From assembly GCF_900103585.1 (NCBI RefSeq), contig NZ_FNHV01000023.1, positions 62,001 to 126,000 of the forward strand: a stretch of DNA of 64,000 nt, given 5' to 3'. The stretch comes from Streptomyces sp. cf386 (GTDB lineage: Bacteria > Actinomycetota > Actinomycetes > Streptomycetales > Streptomycetaceae). Shown here in pieces: positions 36,367 to 44,498 of the stretch. The notes under the pieces are model-generated. The model was not told the DNA's origin, did no database searches, and saw nothing but the letters and a program-made list of their open reading frames with translations. Positions within the stretch are counted from its first letter, which is position 1. Every line of letters begins with the position of its first letter. The translations under genes and the position numbers were made by a program.

Positions 36367-37791
36367 ATGGCAACGGCGCCCAGCGTCTCCTACTCGATGA
36401 CGGTCCGGCTGGAGGTGCCCGCGAGCGGAACCGCGGTCTCCCAGCTCACCGGAGCCGTCGAGTCCCACGGAGGCTCGGTGACCGGCCTCGACGTGACCGC
36501 CTCCGGCCACGAGAAGCTCCGCATCGACGTCACCATCGCGGCGACCTCGACCTCGCACGCCGACGAGATCGTCGAGCAGCTGCGCACCATCGAGGGCGTC
36601 ACGCTCGGCAAGGTCTCCGACCGTACGTTCCTGATGCACCTCGGCGGCAAGATCGAGATGGCGTCCAAGCACCCCATCCGCAACCGTGACGACCTCTCGA
36701 TGATCTACACGCCGGGTGTGGCCCGCGTCTGCATGGCGATCGCCGAGAACCCCGAGGACGCCCGCCGCCTCACCATCAAGCGCAACTCCGTTGCGGTTGT
36801 GACGGACGGCTCGGCGGTGCTGGGCCTCGGCAACATCGGCCCGAAGGCCGCGCTGCCCGTCATGGAGGGCAAGGCGGCCCTCTTCAAGCGGTTCGCCGGC
36901 ATCGACGCCTGGCCGCTCTGCCTCGACACCCAGGACACCGACGCGATCGTCGAGATCGTCAAGGCGATCGCCCCCGGGTTCGCCGGCATCAACCTCGAGG
37001 ACATCTCCGCGCCCCGCTGCTTCGAGATCGAGGCGCGGCTGCGCGAGGCCCTCGACATCCCCGTCTTCCACGACGACCAGCACGGCACGGCGATCGTCGT
37101 CCTGGCCGCTCTGACCAACGCACTTCGCGTCGCGAGCAAGGCGATCGAGAACATTCGCGTCGTCATGTCCGGCGCCGGCGCGGCCGGTACGGCCATCCTC
37201 AAGCTGCTGATCGCCGCGGGTGTGAAGAACGCCGTCGTGGCCGACATCCACGGCGTCGTGCACGCGGGCCGCGAGGACCTGCGTCAGGCCCCGGCCGACT
37301 CGCCGCTGCGCTGGATCGCCGACAACACCAACCCCGAGGGCCTGACCGGCACGCTGAAGGAGGCCGTGCGCGGCGCGGACGTCTTCATCGGCGTCTCGGC
37401 CCCGAACGTGCTCGACGGCGACGACGTGGCCGCCATGGCCGACGACGCCATCGTGTTCGCGCTCGCGAACCCGGACCCCGAGGTCGACCCCGCAATCGCC
37501 CGCCAGACGGCCGCAGTTGTGGCCACGGGCCGTTCCGACTTCCCGAACCAGATCAACAACGTGCTGGTCTTCCCGGGTGTCTTCCGCGGTCTGCTGGACG
37601 CGCAGTCCCGCACGGTCAACACCGACATGATGCTCGCGGCCGCGAAGGCGCTGGCGGACGTGGTGACCGAGGACGAGCTGAACCCGAACTACATCATCCC
37701 GAGCGTCTTCAACGACAAGGTCGCGGGCGCGGTCGCCGGGGCGGTGCGGGAGGCGGCGAAGTCGGCGTCCGCGGTGACGTCGGCCGAGTAA
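36367..37791 (+). CDS. NAD-dependent malic enzyme with N-terminal ACT-like domain
   Basis: The 474-residue enzyme decarboxylates malate to pyruvate with reduction of NAD(P). Residues 8-83 form an ACT-like regulatory domain (SMTVRLEVPASGTAVSQLTGAVESHGG). The malic domain has YTPGVARVC (catalytic Tyr), VTDGSAVLGLGNIGP, LEDISAPRCFEIE and VFHDDQHGTA (metal-binding Asp pair). The Rossmann motif GAGAAGTAI lies near 268. ATG 36367 follows AGGAAG. It is monocistronic, bounded by hairpins on both sides. Confidence 0.92.
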   Translation: MATAPSVSYSMTVRLEVPASGTAVSQLTGAVESHGGSVTGLDVTASGHEKLRIDVTIAATSTSHADEIVEQLRTIEGVTLGKVSDRTFLMHLGGKIEMASKHPIRNRDDLSMIYTPGVARVCMAIAENPEDARRLTIKRNSVAVVTDGSAVLGLGNIGPKAALPVMEGKAALFKRFAGIDAWPLCLDTQDTDAIVEIVKAIAPGFAGINLEDISAPRCFEIEARLREALDIPVFHDDQHGTAIVVLAALTNALRVASKAIENIRVVMSGAGAAGTAILKLLIAAGVKNAVVADIHGVVHAGREDLRQAPADSPLRWIADNTNPEGLTGTLKEAVRGADVFIGVSAPNVLDGDDVAAMADDAIVFALANPDPEVDPAIARQTAAVVATGRSDFPNQINNVLVFPGVFRGLLDAQSRTVNTDMMLAAAKALADVVTEDELNPNYIIPSVFNDKVAGAVAGAVREAAKSASAVTSAE

Positions 37792-37807
37792 CCACTTGGG
37801 ATCGGCG

Positions 37808-37842
37808 CCTCACAGCCCCGAAAGTGTGGGTGGGCTGTGAGG
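37808..37842 (+). terminator. Terminator of malic enzyme gene
   Basis: Perfect 11-bp arms CCTCACAGCCC and GGGCTGTGAGG with a 13-base loop, extended by GATC/GATC pairing, 16 bp after the stop. Confidence 0.8.
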
Positions 37843-38148
37843 ATCGCCACGGCAAGCCCTTGTAACGGCGCGTCGTGGAACCAAGGGCATCTGGCCGCCG
37901 TTTATCGTGACGGCCAAGCTTGGGCCCTCTCTTCGTGTGACACCCAAGGGTGTTCTCGCGACTCCTCCGGGCGCCGGATTGGCTTTCCCGCCGCAGGTAG
38001 GGGCAGGATGCGTCTCTGGGCGCGAGGGTCTGACGACGGACCCGGGTCCGGGGAGTTCCCAGGGCCCTGGCAGCATCGACATCGCTGTGCCGACAAGCGG
38101 CTCCGCCGCGTGGCACGCCTCAAGGCAAATGAACACGGGAGTAACAAC
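37843..38148 (+). promoter_or_regulatory. Long leader/promoter region of hup
   Basis: This 306-bp gap has no gene-like codon pattern. It contains GC-rich partial repeats (CCCGGGTCCGGGGAG, CCCAGGGCCCTGG) and ends in a GGGAG ribosome site. It presumably holds the hup promoter; no specific operator was recognised. Confidence 0.35.
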
Positions 38149-38430
38149 ATGAACCGCAGTGAGCTGGTGGCCGCGCTGGCCGACCGCGCCGAGGTGACCC
38201 GCAAGGACGCCGACGCCGTGCTGGCCGCTTTCGCCGAGGTCGTCGGCGACATCGTCTCCAAGGGCGACGAGAAGGTCACCATCCCCGGCTTCCTGACCTT
38301 CGAGCGCACCCACCGTGCCGCTCGCACCGCCCGCAACCCGCAGACCGGCGACCCGATCCAGATCCCGGCCGGCTACAGCGTGAAGGTCTCCGCGGGCAGC
38401 AAGCTCAAGGAAGCGGCCAAGGGCAAGTGA
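38149..38430 (+). CDS. hup: HU-family nucleoid protein
   Basis: The 93-residue DNA-bending protein starts MNRSELVAALADRAEVTRKDADAVLAAF and includes the HU signature GFLTFERTHRAARTARNPQTG, whose beta-arms intercalate in the minor groove, and ends with a Lys-rich tail. It is the short, vegetative HupA type without the long lysine-rich tail of HupS. GGGAG precedes the ATG. Position next to the malic enzyme and murA matches my memory of S. coelicolor hupA. Confidence 0.95.
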   Translation: MNRSELVAALADRAEVTRKDADAVLAAFAEVVGDIVSKGDEKVTIPGFLTFERTHRAARTARNPQTGDPIQIPAGYSVKVSAGSKLKEAAKGK

Positions 38431-38480
38431 CCTTGCCGTCTGTACACCACGGGACGGTGTGCGGCTTGTAGTAGAACGCT

Positions 38481-38516
38481 GATGGGGCGGCCCCGGATTC
38501 CGGGTGCCGCCCCATC
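38481..38516 (+). terminator. Terminator of hup
   Basis: Perfect 11-bp arms GATGGGGCGGC and GCCGCCCCATC with inner CCCGG/CCGGG pairing, 50 bp after hup. Confidence 0.8.
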
Positions 38517-38570
38517 GTGGTTTCGCTTTCCAGTGGCCGCGAACGCCGGCCGGGCTGGATTTGGCTGGAC

Positions 38571-38631
38571 TTAGCCGAGTGCCTTGCCCGGCAACTCCAC
38601 CTTCGCGCCCAGCTCCACGAGCTTCTCCATG
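38571..38631 (-). repeat. Duplicated 3' end of murA (19-codon remnant)
   Basis: Bases 38573-38631 match 38711-38769, the 3' end of murA, in 57 of 59 positions; the repeat distance is 138 bp. On the minus strand the copy reads MEKLVELGAKVELPGKALG and then TAA, so it keeps a start codon, all residues and its own stop. The block between the copies contains a CCGGGGG-ATAA-CCCCCGG hairpin like the family-A repeat. It appears to be a recent tandem duplication of the gene end. Confidence 0.9.
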
Positions 38632-38708
38632 CTGTGTCTTCCCGGGGGATAACCCCCGGACCCCCAGCCGAAGACCGCGTGTCCCCGGCCGGAGTCAGGA
38701 GATCGCCG

Positions 38709-40049
38709 TCAGCCGAGTGCCTTGCCCGGCAGTTCCACCTTCGCGCCCAGCTCCACGAGCTTCTCCATGAAGTTCTCGTAGCCGCGGTTGATCAGGTCGA
38801 TGCCGTGCACCCGCGAAGTCCCCTGGGCCGCCAGGGCCGCGATGAGGTACGAGAAGCCGCCGCGGAGGTCGGGGATGACGAGGTCGGCGCCCTGGAGCTT
38901 GGTGGGGCCCGAGACGACCGCGGAGTGCAGGAAGTTGCGCTGGCCGAAGCGGCAGTCGGAGCCGCCGAGGCACTCGCGGTAGAGCTGGATGTGGGCGCCC
39001 ATCTGGTTCAGCGCGGAGGTGAAGCCGAGGCGCGACTCGTAGACCGTCTCGTGGATGATCGAGAGGCCGGTCGCCTGCGTCAGGGCCACCACCAGCGGCT
39101 GCTGCCAGTCCGTCTGGAAGCCGGGGTGCACGTCCGTTTCGAGGGCGATGGACTTCAACTGGCCGCCGGGGTGCCAGAAACGGATGCCCTCGTCGTCGAT
39201 CTCGAAGGCACCGCCCACCTTCCGGTAGGTGTTGAGGAACGTCATCATCGAGCGCTGCTGGGCGCCACGGACGTAGATGTTGCCCTCGGTCGCGAGCGCC
39301 GCGGACGCCCACGAGGCGGCCTCCAGGCGGTCCGGGAGGGCCTTGTGGTTGTAGCCGCCGAGCGAGTCCACACCGGTGATGCGGATCGTGCGGTCGGTGT
39401 CCACGCCGATGATGGCGCCCATCTTCTGCAGGACGCAGATGAGGTCCTCGATCTCCGGCTCCACGGCCGCGTTCGAGAGCTCGGTGACGCCTTCGGCGAG
39501 GACGGCCGTCAGCAGCACCTGCTCGGTCGCGCCCACCGACGGGTACGGCAGCCGGATCTTCGTGCCGCGCAGCCGCTGCGGAGCCTCCAGGTACTGCCCG
39601 TCGGCCCGCTTCTCGATCGTCGCGCCGAACTGACGCAGCACCTCGAAGTGGAAGTCGATGGGCCGGCCGCCGATGTCGCAGCCACCGAGGCCCGGGATGA
39701 AGGCGTGGCCGAGGCGGTGCAGCAGCGGACCGCACAGGAGGATCGGGATGCGGCTGGACCCGGCGTGGGCATCGATGTCGGCGACGTTCGCGCTCTCCAC
39801 GTGGGACGGGTCCATCACCAACTCGCCCGGTTCCTCACCCGGACGGACCGTCACCCCGTGCAGTTGCAGCAGCCCGCGTACGACACGCACGTCACGGATG
39901 TCCGGCACGTTGCGCAGTCGACTTGGCGCGCTGCCCAGCAGGGCGGCGACCATCGCCTTCGGTACGAGGTTCTTCGCACCGCGGACACGGATCTCGCCCT
40001 CCAGCGGGGTTCCGCCGTGGACAAGCAGGACATCGTCGTTGACGGTCAT
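38709..40049 (-). CDS. murA: UDP-N-acetylglucosamine 1-carboxyvinyltransferase
   Basis: The 446-residue enzyme adds enolpyruvate to UDP-GlcNAc, the first committed step of peptidoglycan synthesis. It starts at ATG 40049 (MTVNDDVLLVHGG), contains the substrate Lys-Asn pair in RGAKNLVPKAMVAALL, and has the catalytic loop GGCDIGGRPIDFH. The Cys at about residue 124 is the fosfomycin target, so the enzyme should be fosfomycin-sensitive in principle. The C-terminus GYENFMEKLVELGAKVEL is duplicated downstream. It is divergent from yqgE across a 300-bp gap. Streptomycetes often have a second murA elsewhere. Confidence 0.95.
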   Translation of the reverse strand: MTVNDDVLLVHGGTPLEGEIRVRGAKNLVPKAMVAALLGSAPSRLRNVPDIRDVRVVRGLLQLHGVTVRPGEEPGELVMDPSHVESANVADIDAHAGSSRIPILLCGPLLHRLGHAFIPGLGGCDIGGRPIDFHFEVLRQFGATIEKRADGQYLEAPQRLRGTKIRLPYPSVGATEQVLLTAVLAEGVTELSNAAVEPEIEDLICVLQKMGAIIGVDTDRTIRITGVDSLGGYNHKALPDRLEAASWASAALATEGNIYVRGAQQRSMMTFLNTYRKVGGAFEIDDEGIRFWHPGGQLKSIALETDVHPGFQTDWQQPLVVALTQATGLSIIHETVYESRLGFTSALNQMGAHIQLYRECLGGSDCRFGQRNFLHSAVVSGPTKLQGADLVIPDLRGGFSYLIAALAAQGTSRVHGIDLINRGYENFMEKLVELGAKVELPGKALG

Positions 40050-40349
40050 GTATCTCGCGTTCCGATGAGTTGGGCAGGGGCCAGGAGGGAAAGGGTAATC
40101 GCCGACGCCCCCCCTTCTGTAAGCCCGAGTACGGCTCAGGAACGTCATAGCTCTGTCACAACACGAACCGTTCGCCGTCGGGCACAAGCGGTCACCATCG
40201 TGATCGTGCGCCGGGCACCGCTTCTTTCCGCCCTCCCGTCTCCCACCACCACCCTCAAACGAGGCCTTACCAGGCCGCTCCTTCAATTCATGGCTGCATT
40301 CACTCCCGAACCGGCATTGCCTCCCCACACGAAGGGAAGATGCGGGATC
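40050..40349. promoter_or_regulatory. Divergent promoter region murA / yqgE
   Basis: This 300-bp gap contains lower-GC stretches, such as CGTCATAGCTCTGTCACAAC, that probably hold both promoters. No operator or RNA gene was recognised. A GAAGGGAAG sequence lies just before the yqgE start. Confidence 0.35.
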
Positions 40350-40931
40350 ATGTCTGGCATGACCGAGGTGTCCTCGCTCACAGGGCGGCTGCTCGTGGCC
40401 ACGCCCGCCCTGGCGGACCCGAACTTCGACCGCGCGGTGGTGCTCCTTCTCGACCACGACGAGGAGGGCTCCCTCGGTGTCGTCCTCAACCGTCCGACCC
40501 CCGTCGACGTCGGCGACATCCTGGAGGGCTGGGCGGACCTCGCCGGCGAACCCGGTGTCGTCTTCCAGGGCGGTCCGGTGTCCCTGGACTCGGCACTCGG
40601 GGTCGCCGTCATCCCCGGCGACGCGAACGGGGAGAGCGCCCCGCTGGGCTGGCGCCGGGTGCACGGAGCGATCGGGCTCGTGGATCTGGAGGCGCCGCCG
40701 GAGCTGCTCGCCCCGGCCGTCGGCAGTCTGAGAATCTTCGCCGGATACGCCGGCTGGGGCCCCGGTCAGCTGGAGGACGAACTGGTGGAGGGCGCCTGGT
40801 ACGTCGTCGAGTCCGAACCCGGCGACGTCTCCTCGCCGTCCCCGGAACGGCTGTGGCGTGAGGTGCTGCGCCGCCAGCGCAACGAGCTCGCGATGGTGGC
40901 CACGTACCCGGACGACCCGTCGCTCAACTGA
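40350..40931 (+). CDS. YqgE/AlgH family protein (DUF179)
   Basis: The 193-residue protein matches the YqgE/AlgH fold: LTGRLLVATPALADPNFDRAVVLLLDHDEEGSLGVVLNRP at the N-terminus, a central VFQGGPV and FAGYAGWGPGQLEDEL. Its biochemical role is unknown; AlgH influences alginate genes in Pseudomonas. Two starts are possible, ATG 40350 (MSGMTEV) and ATG 40359; the first has GGGA four bases upstream. It is followed 29 bp later by the DUF3039 gene with its own likely promoter. Confidence 0.9.
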   Translation: MSGMTEVSSLTGRLLVATPALADPNFDRAVVLLLDHDEEGSLGVVLNRPTPVDVGDILEGWADLAGEPGVVFQGGPVSLDSALGVAVIPGDANGESAPLGWRRVHGAIGLVDLEAPPELLAPAVGSLRIFAGYAGWGPGQLEDELVEGAWYVVESEPGDVSSPSPERLWREVLRRQRNELAMVATYPDDPSLN

Positions 40932-40960
40932 AACATGTGAGCTTCAGTACTCTTGGCGTT

Positions 40961-41248
40961 ATGAGCACTCTCGAGCCCGAGCGCGGGACTGGTACGGGGA
41001 CCCTCGTAGAGCCGACGCCACAGGTGTCCCACGGCGACGGCGACCACGAGCGCTTCGCCCATTACGTCCAGAAGGACAAGATCATGGCGAGCGCCCTCGA
41101 CGGCACCCCCGTCGTGGCGCTCTGCGGCAAGGTCTGGGTGCCTGGTCGCGACCCGAAGAAGTACCCGGTGTGTCCCATGTGCAAGGAGATCTACGAGTCC
41201 ATGGGCGCCGGTGGGGACGACAAGGGCAAGGGCGGCGACAAGAAGTAA
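40961..41248 (+). CDS. DUF3039 protein, possibly leaderless
   Basis: The 95-residue protein has the DUF3039 core HERFAHYVQKDKIMASALDGTPVVALCGKVWVPGRDPKKYPVCPMCKEIYE, with one Cys in LCGK and a CPMC pair suggesting a zinc site, and a Lys/Gly-rich tail. It is conserved across actinobacteria without known function. A TACTCT -10-like box ends seven bases before the ATG and there is no ribosome site, which favours a leaderless transcript. Confidence 0.85.
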   Translation: MSTLEPERGTGTGTLVEPTPQVSHGDGDHERFAHYVQKDKIMASALDGTPVVALCGKVWVPGRDPKKYPVCPMCKEIYESMGAGGDDKGKGGDKK

Positions 41249-41273
41249 CCCTGCCTTCGGCCTCAGTTCCGCG

Positions 41274-41309
41274 AGCCCCCTGGGTGCGTTTGAGCGCGCC
41301 CCGGGGGCT
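41274..41309 (+). terminator. Terminator after DUF3039 gene
   Basis: AGCCCCC...GGGGGCT arms with further GGG/CCC and GCG/CGC pairing form a long hairpin 25 bp after the stop. Confidence 0.7.
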
Positions 41310-41323
41310 TCTGCGTGTCACGA

Positions 41324-41339
41324 AGTGGTTGAGACCTCT
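41324..41339. promoter_or_regulatory. Candidate DasR-responsive element (dre)
   Basis: AGTGGTTGAGACCTCT matches the dre consensus A-S-TGGTCTAGACCA-S-T in 13 of 16 positions by my count. It lies 95 bp upstream of the ABC importer and hexosaminidase operon, the expected kind of target for the GlcNAc regulator DasR. Confidence 0.5.
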
Positions 41340-41396
41340 TGTGGACGTGTTCATGTAGTCCCTAGGCTCCGGGCGTTGTACAGAGCGAAACCGTCA

Positions 41397-41411
41397 TTGC
41401 ATATGCTGCAA
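41397..41411. promoter_or_regulatory. Second palindrome upstream of the sugar ABC operon
   Basis: TTGCA-TATGC-TGCAA is an inverted repeat with 5-bp arms, 24 bp before the ATG of the binding-protein gene. It could be an operator for a second regulator; none is encoded adjacent. Confidence 0.4.
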
Positions 41412-41434
41412 CGCACGCTCGGAGGAACTCCCCC

Positions 41435-42730
41435 ATGAAGCTCCCCTCCCGACTGGCCGTACTTCTGGCGGCGGCCGTCGTCGTCACCGCCTGCGCCCCG
41501 CAGACGTCCTCCAATTCCTCCTCCGACAAGGACGAAAAGACCGGCACCCTGCGGGTCTGGCTCTTCCAGGAAGTCGGCAACAAGCCGAAGGAGAAGGTCG
41601 TCGACTCCGTCGTCGCCGCCTTCGAGAAGGAGCACGAGGGCGCGAAGGTCGAGGTCGAGTACATACCGATCGAGACCCGCGCCCAGCGCGTCAAGGCCGC
41701 CTTCAACGACCCGAAGTCCGCGCCCGACGTCATGGAGTTCGGCAACACCGACACCGCCGGCTATGTGAAGGACGGCGGACTCCTCGACGTCACCGAGGAG
41801 TTCGGCGACTGGAGCGAGTCGAAGGACACCGACCCCACGGCCAAGCAGTCCGTCACCGTGGACGGCAAGATCTACGGCGCGCCCTTCTACGTCGGGGTCC
41901 GCGCCTTGTACTACCGGACCGACGTCTTCGAGGAACTCGGCCTCGAAGTCCCGAAGACCATGGACGAGTTGGCGACGACGGCCCGCGCGATCCGCGCCGC
42001 CAAGCCCGAGCTGTACGGGCTCGTGGTGGGCGGGGCGTACACGTACGGCGCGATGCCCTTCGTCTGGGCCAACGGCGGTGAGATCGCCGAGGGCAAGGGT
42101 GGCAGTTACGCCTCGGCGATCGACAGCGCGGCGGCCCAGAAGGGCATCAAGGCGTACACGTCCCTGTTCAGCGACGACAACTGTCCGGCCGCCAAGTGCG
42201 CGGGCATGGGCGGCAACGACACGGTCACCGCGTTCGCGGCCGGCAAGGCCGGCATGGCCATCGGCGGCGACTTCAGCCACACGGCCGTGGAGGCCGGGAA
42301 GGTGAAGGGCAAGTACGCGGTCGTGCCGCTGCCGGGGGTGAAGACGGGGTCCGTCGCGCCCGCGTTCGCCGGGGGCAACAACGTCGGTGTGCTGAAGAGC
42401 ACCTCGCATCGGACGCTGGCGGTCGAACTGATGGAGCAGCTCACCTCGAAGAAGACGCAGGGCTCGATGTTCGAGGCGATGGGGTTCCTGCCGACCTTCT
42501 CGGACGTGCGGCAGCAGGTCGCGGCCAAGGAGCCGTACGTCAAGCCGTTCGCGCAGACGCTCTCCGCGGGCACCAAGTTCGTGCCGGCCTCGCCCGCGTG
42601 GGCGCAGATCGACTCCTCGCTCGTGCTGCCGACGATGTTCCAGGAGGTCATCAGCGGTAAGAAGGACGTGGCGGCGGCGTCCGAGGAGGCCGCGAAGAAG
42701 ATGGACGACGCGTTCGGAACCATCGGGTGA
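41435..42730 (+). CDS. Sugar ABC transporter substrate-binding lipoprotein
   Basis: The 431-residue extracellular binding protein has a lipoprotein signal (VLLAAAVVVTAC, lipidated Cys20), a Ser-rich linker and a family 1 solute-binding fold (LRVWLFQEVGN, FEKEHEGAKVEVEYIPIE, APDVMEFGN, YGAPFYVGVRALYYRTD). A CPAAKC pair may form a disulphide. It is the first gene of a four-gene run with two permeases and a GH20 hexosaminidase, which points to N-acetylglucosamine-containing oligosaccharides such as chitobiose. The ATPase is not encoded here; in Streptomyces the shared ATPase MsiK usually serves such importers. Confidence 0.92.
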   Translation: MKLPSRLAVLLAAAVVVTACAPQTSSNSSSDKDEKTGTLRVWLFQEVGNKPKEKVVDSVVAAFEKEHEGAKVEVEYIPIETRAQRVKAAFNDPKSAPDVMEFGNTDTAGYVKDGGLLDVTEEFGDWSESKDTDPTAKQSVTVDGKIYGAPFYVGVRALYYRTDVFEELGLEVPKTMDELATTARAIRAAKPELYGLVVGGAYTYGAMPFVWANGGEIAEGKGGSYASAIDSAAAQKGIKAYTSLFSDDNCPAAKCAGMGGNDTVTAFAAGKAGMAIGGDFSHTAVEAGKVKGKYAVVPLPGVKTGSVAPAFAGGNNVGVLKSTSHRTLAVELMEQLTSKKTQGSMFEAMGFLPTFSDVRQQVAAKEPYVKPFAQTLSAGTKFVPASPAWAQIDSSLVLPTMFQEVISGKKDVAAASEEAAKKMDDAFGTIG

Positions 42731-43617
42731 CCTCGGTGACCAATCGCACCACCTGGACGCCCTGGCTCTATCTCGCCCCCGCCCTCGTCGTCCTCGGCGG
42801 GCTGCTCGTCTACCCGATCTACCAGCTCGGGCTGATCTCGTTCTTCCACTACACCCAGGCGCAGGTCAGCGGCGGGGAGCCCACCACCTTCCAAGGCTTC
42901 GGGAACTACGCGGAGCTCTTCGGCGACGAGCAGTTCTGGCAGGTGCTGCTGGCGACCGTCGTCTTCGCGGCGGCCTGCGTCGTGTCGACCCTCGCCGTCG
43001 GCTGTGCGCTCGCCGTGCTGCTCACGCGCGTGCGTGCCGTGCCGCGGCTGGCCTTGATGCTGGCCGCGCTGGGAGCGTGGGCGACCCCCGCCATCACCGG
43101 GTCGACGGTGTGGCTGTTCCTGTTCGACCCGGACTTCGGGCCGGTGAACCGGGTGCTGGGGCTCGGCGACCACTCATGGACGTACGGGAGGTTCAGCGCC
43201 TTCTTCCTCGTCCTGCTCGAAGTCGTGTGGTGCTCCTTCCCGTTCGTGATGGTGACGGTGTACGCCGGAATCCGCGCCGTACCGTCCGAGGTGCTGGAGG
43301 CCGCCGCGCTGGACGGCGCCTCGCAGTGGCGGATCTGGCGGTCGGTGCTGGCGCCGATGCTGCGGCCGATCCTGGTGGTCGTCACCATCCAGTCGGTGAT
43401 CTGGGACTTCAAGGTCTTCACCCAGATCTACGTCATGACCAACGGCGGCGGCATCGCGGGCCAGAACCTCGTGCTGAACGTGTACGCCTACCAAAAGGCG
43501 TTCGCGTCCTCGCAGTACAGCCTGGGTTCGGCGATCGGCATCGTGATGCTGCTGATCCTGCTCGCGGTGACGCTCGTGTATCTGCGGCTGCTGCGCAGAC
43601 AGGGGGAGGAGCTGTGA
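42727..43617 (+). CDS. Sugar ABC transporter permease (MalF type)
   Basis: The 296-residue inner-membrane protein has six predicted helices and the ABC permease EAA loop EVLEAAALDGASQWRIWRSVLAPML, which contacts the ATPase. The first helix (WLYLAPALVVLGGLLVYPIYQLGLISF) is the usual MalF/UgpA N-terminus. The GTG start overlaps the stop of the binding-protein gene by 4 bp (GTGA). Confidence 0.93.
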   Translation: MTSVTNRTTWTPWLYLAPALVVLGGLLVYPIYQLGLISFFHYTQAQVSGGEPTTFQGFGNYAELFGDEQFWQVLLATVVFAAACVVSTLAVGCALAVLLTRVRAVPRLALMLAALGAWATPAITGSTVWLFLFDPDFGPVNRVLGLGDHSWTYGRFSAFFLVLLEVVWCSFPFVMVTVYAGIRAVPSEVLEAAALDGASQWRIWRSVLAPMLRPILVVVTIQSVIWDFKVFTQIYVMTNGGGIAGQNLVLNVYAYQKAFASSQYSLGSAIGIVMLLILLAVTLVYLRLLRRQGEEL

Positions 43618-44483
43618 CCTTCATGAGTTCCCTGCGTTCCGTGCGGTCCGTGACGTTCGTACGGCGGCCCTGGCGGCTGCTCGCGGAGACGTCCGCGCTG
43701 CTGATCGCGGCGGTGGTGGCCTTTCCGCTGTACTGGATGGTGCTCAGCGCCTTCAAACCGGCCGGGGAGATCGAGTCGAGCGAGCCTCGGCCGTGGACGC
43801 TGGCGCCTTCCCTGGATTCCTTCCGGCGGGTCTTCGAGCAGAACGAATTCGGCCGTTACTTCCTCAACAGCCTTGTCGTCGCGTGCAGCGTGGTGATCGT
43901 CTCGGCGTTGATCGCGTTTCTCGCCGCGACCGCGGTGACACGATTCCGCTTCCGCCTCCGGACCACCTTGCTGATCATGTTTCTGGTGGCCCAGATGGTG
44001 CCGGTGGAGGCCCTCACCATCCCGCTGTTCTTCCTCATGCGGGACTTCGGCCAACTGAACACGCTCGGCTCGCTGATCCTGCCGCACATCGCCTTCTCGC
44101 TGCCGTTCGCGATCTGGATGCTGCGGGGGTTTGTGAAGGCCGTACCGGAGGCCCTGGAGGAGGCCGCGTACATCGACGGGGCGAGCCGTTCGCGATTCCT
44201 GTGGCAGATCCTTTTCCCGCTGGTCTTCCCGGGGCTCGTGGCCACGAGCGTGTTTTCCTTCATCTCGGCCTGGAACGACTTCCTGTTCGCCAAGTCCTTC
44301 ATCATCAGCGACACCTCGCAGTCGACCCTCCCGATGGCCCTGCTCGTCTTCTACAAGCCGGACGAGCCGGACTGGGGCGGGGTGATGGCGGCCTCGACCG
44401 TGATGACCATTCCGGTACTGGTCTTCTTCGTACTCGTACAGCGGCGCCTGGTGTCCGGGCTCGGCGGCGCGGTCAAGGACTGA
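43614..44483 (+). CDS. Sugar ABC transporter permease (MalG type)
   Basis: This second permease has 289 residues, six helices, the N-terminal FPLYWMVLSAFKPAGEI typical of the MalG group and the EAA loop EALEEAAYIDGASRSRFLWQILFPL. GTG 43614 overlaps the preceding stop by 4 bp and has GGGGAGGAG in front. With the upstream permease it forms the heterodimeric channel of the importer. Confidence 0.93.
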   Translation: MTFMSSLRSVRSVTFVRRPWRLLAETSALLIAAVVAFPLYWMVLSAFKPAGEIESSEPRPWTLAPSLDSFRRVFEQNEFGRYFLNSLVVACSVVIVSALIAFLAATAVTRFRFRLRTTLLIMFLVAQMVPVEALTIPLFFLMRDFGQLNTLGSLILPHIAFSLPFAIWMLRGFVKAVPEALEEAAYIDGASRSRFLWQILFPLVFPGLVATSVFSFISAWNDFLFAKSFIISDTSQSTLPMALLVFYKPDEPDWGGVMAASTVMTIPVLVFFVLVQRRLVSGLGGAVKD

Positions 44484-44498
44484 AGGGTCTGATCATTC

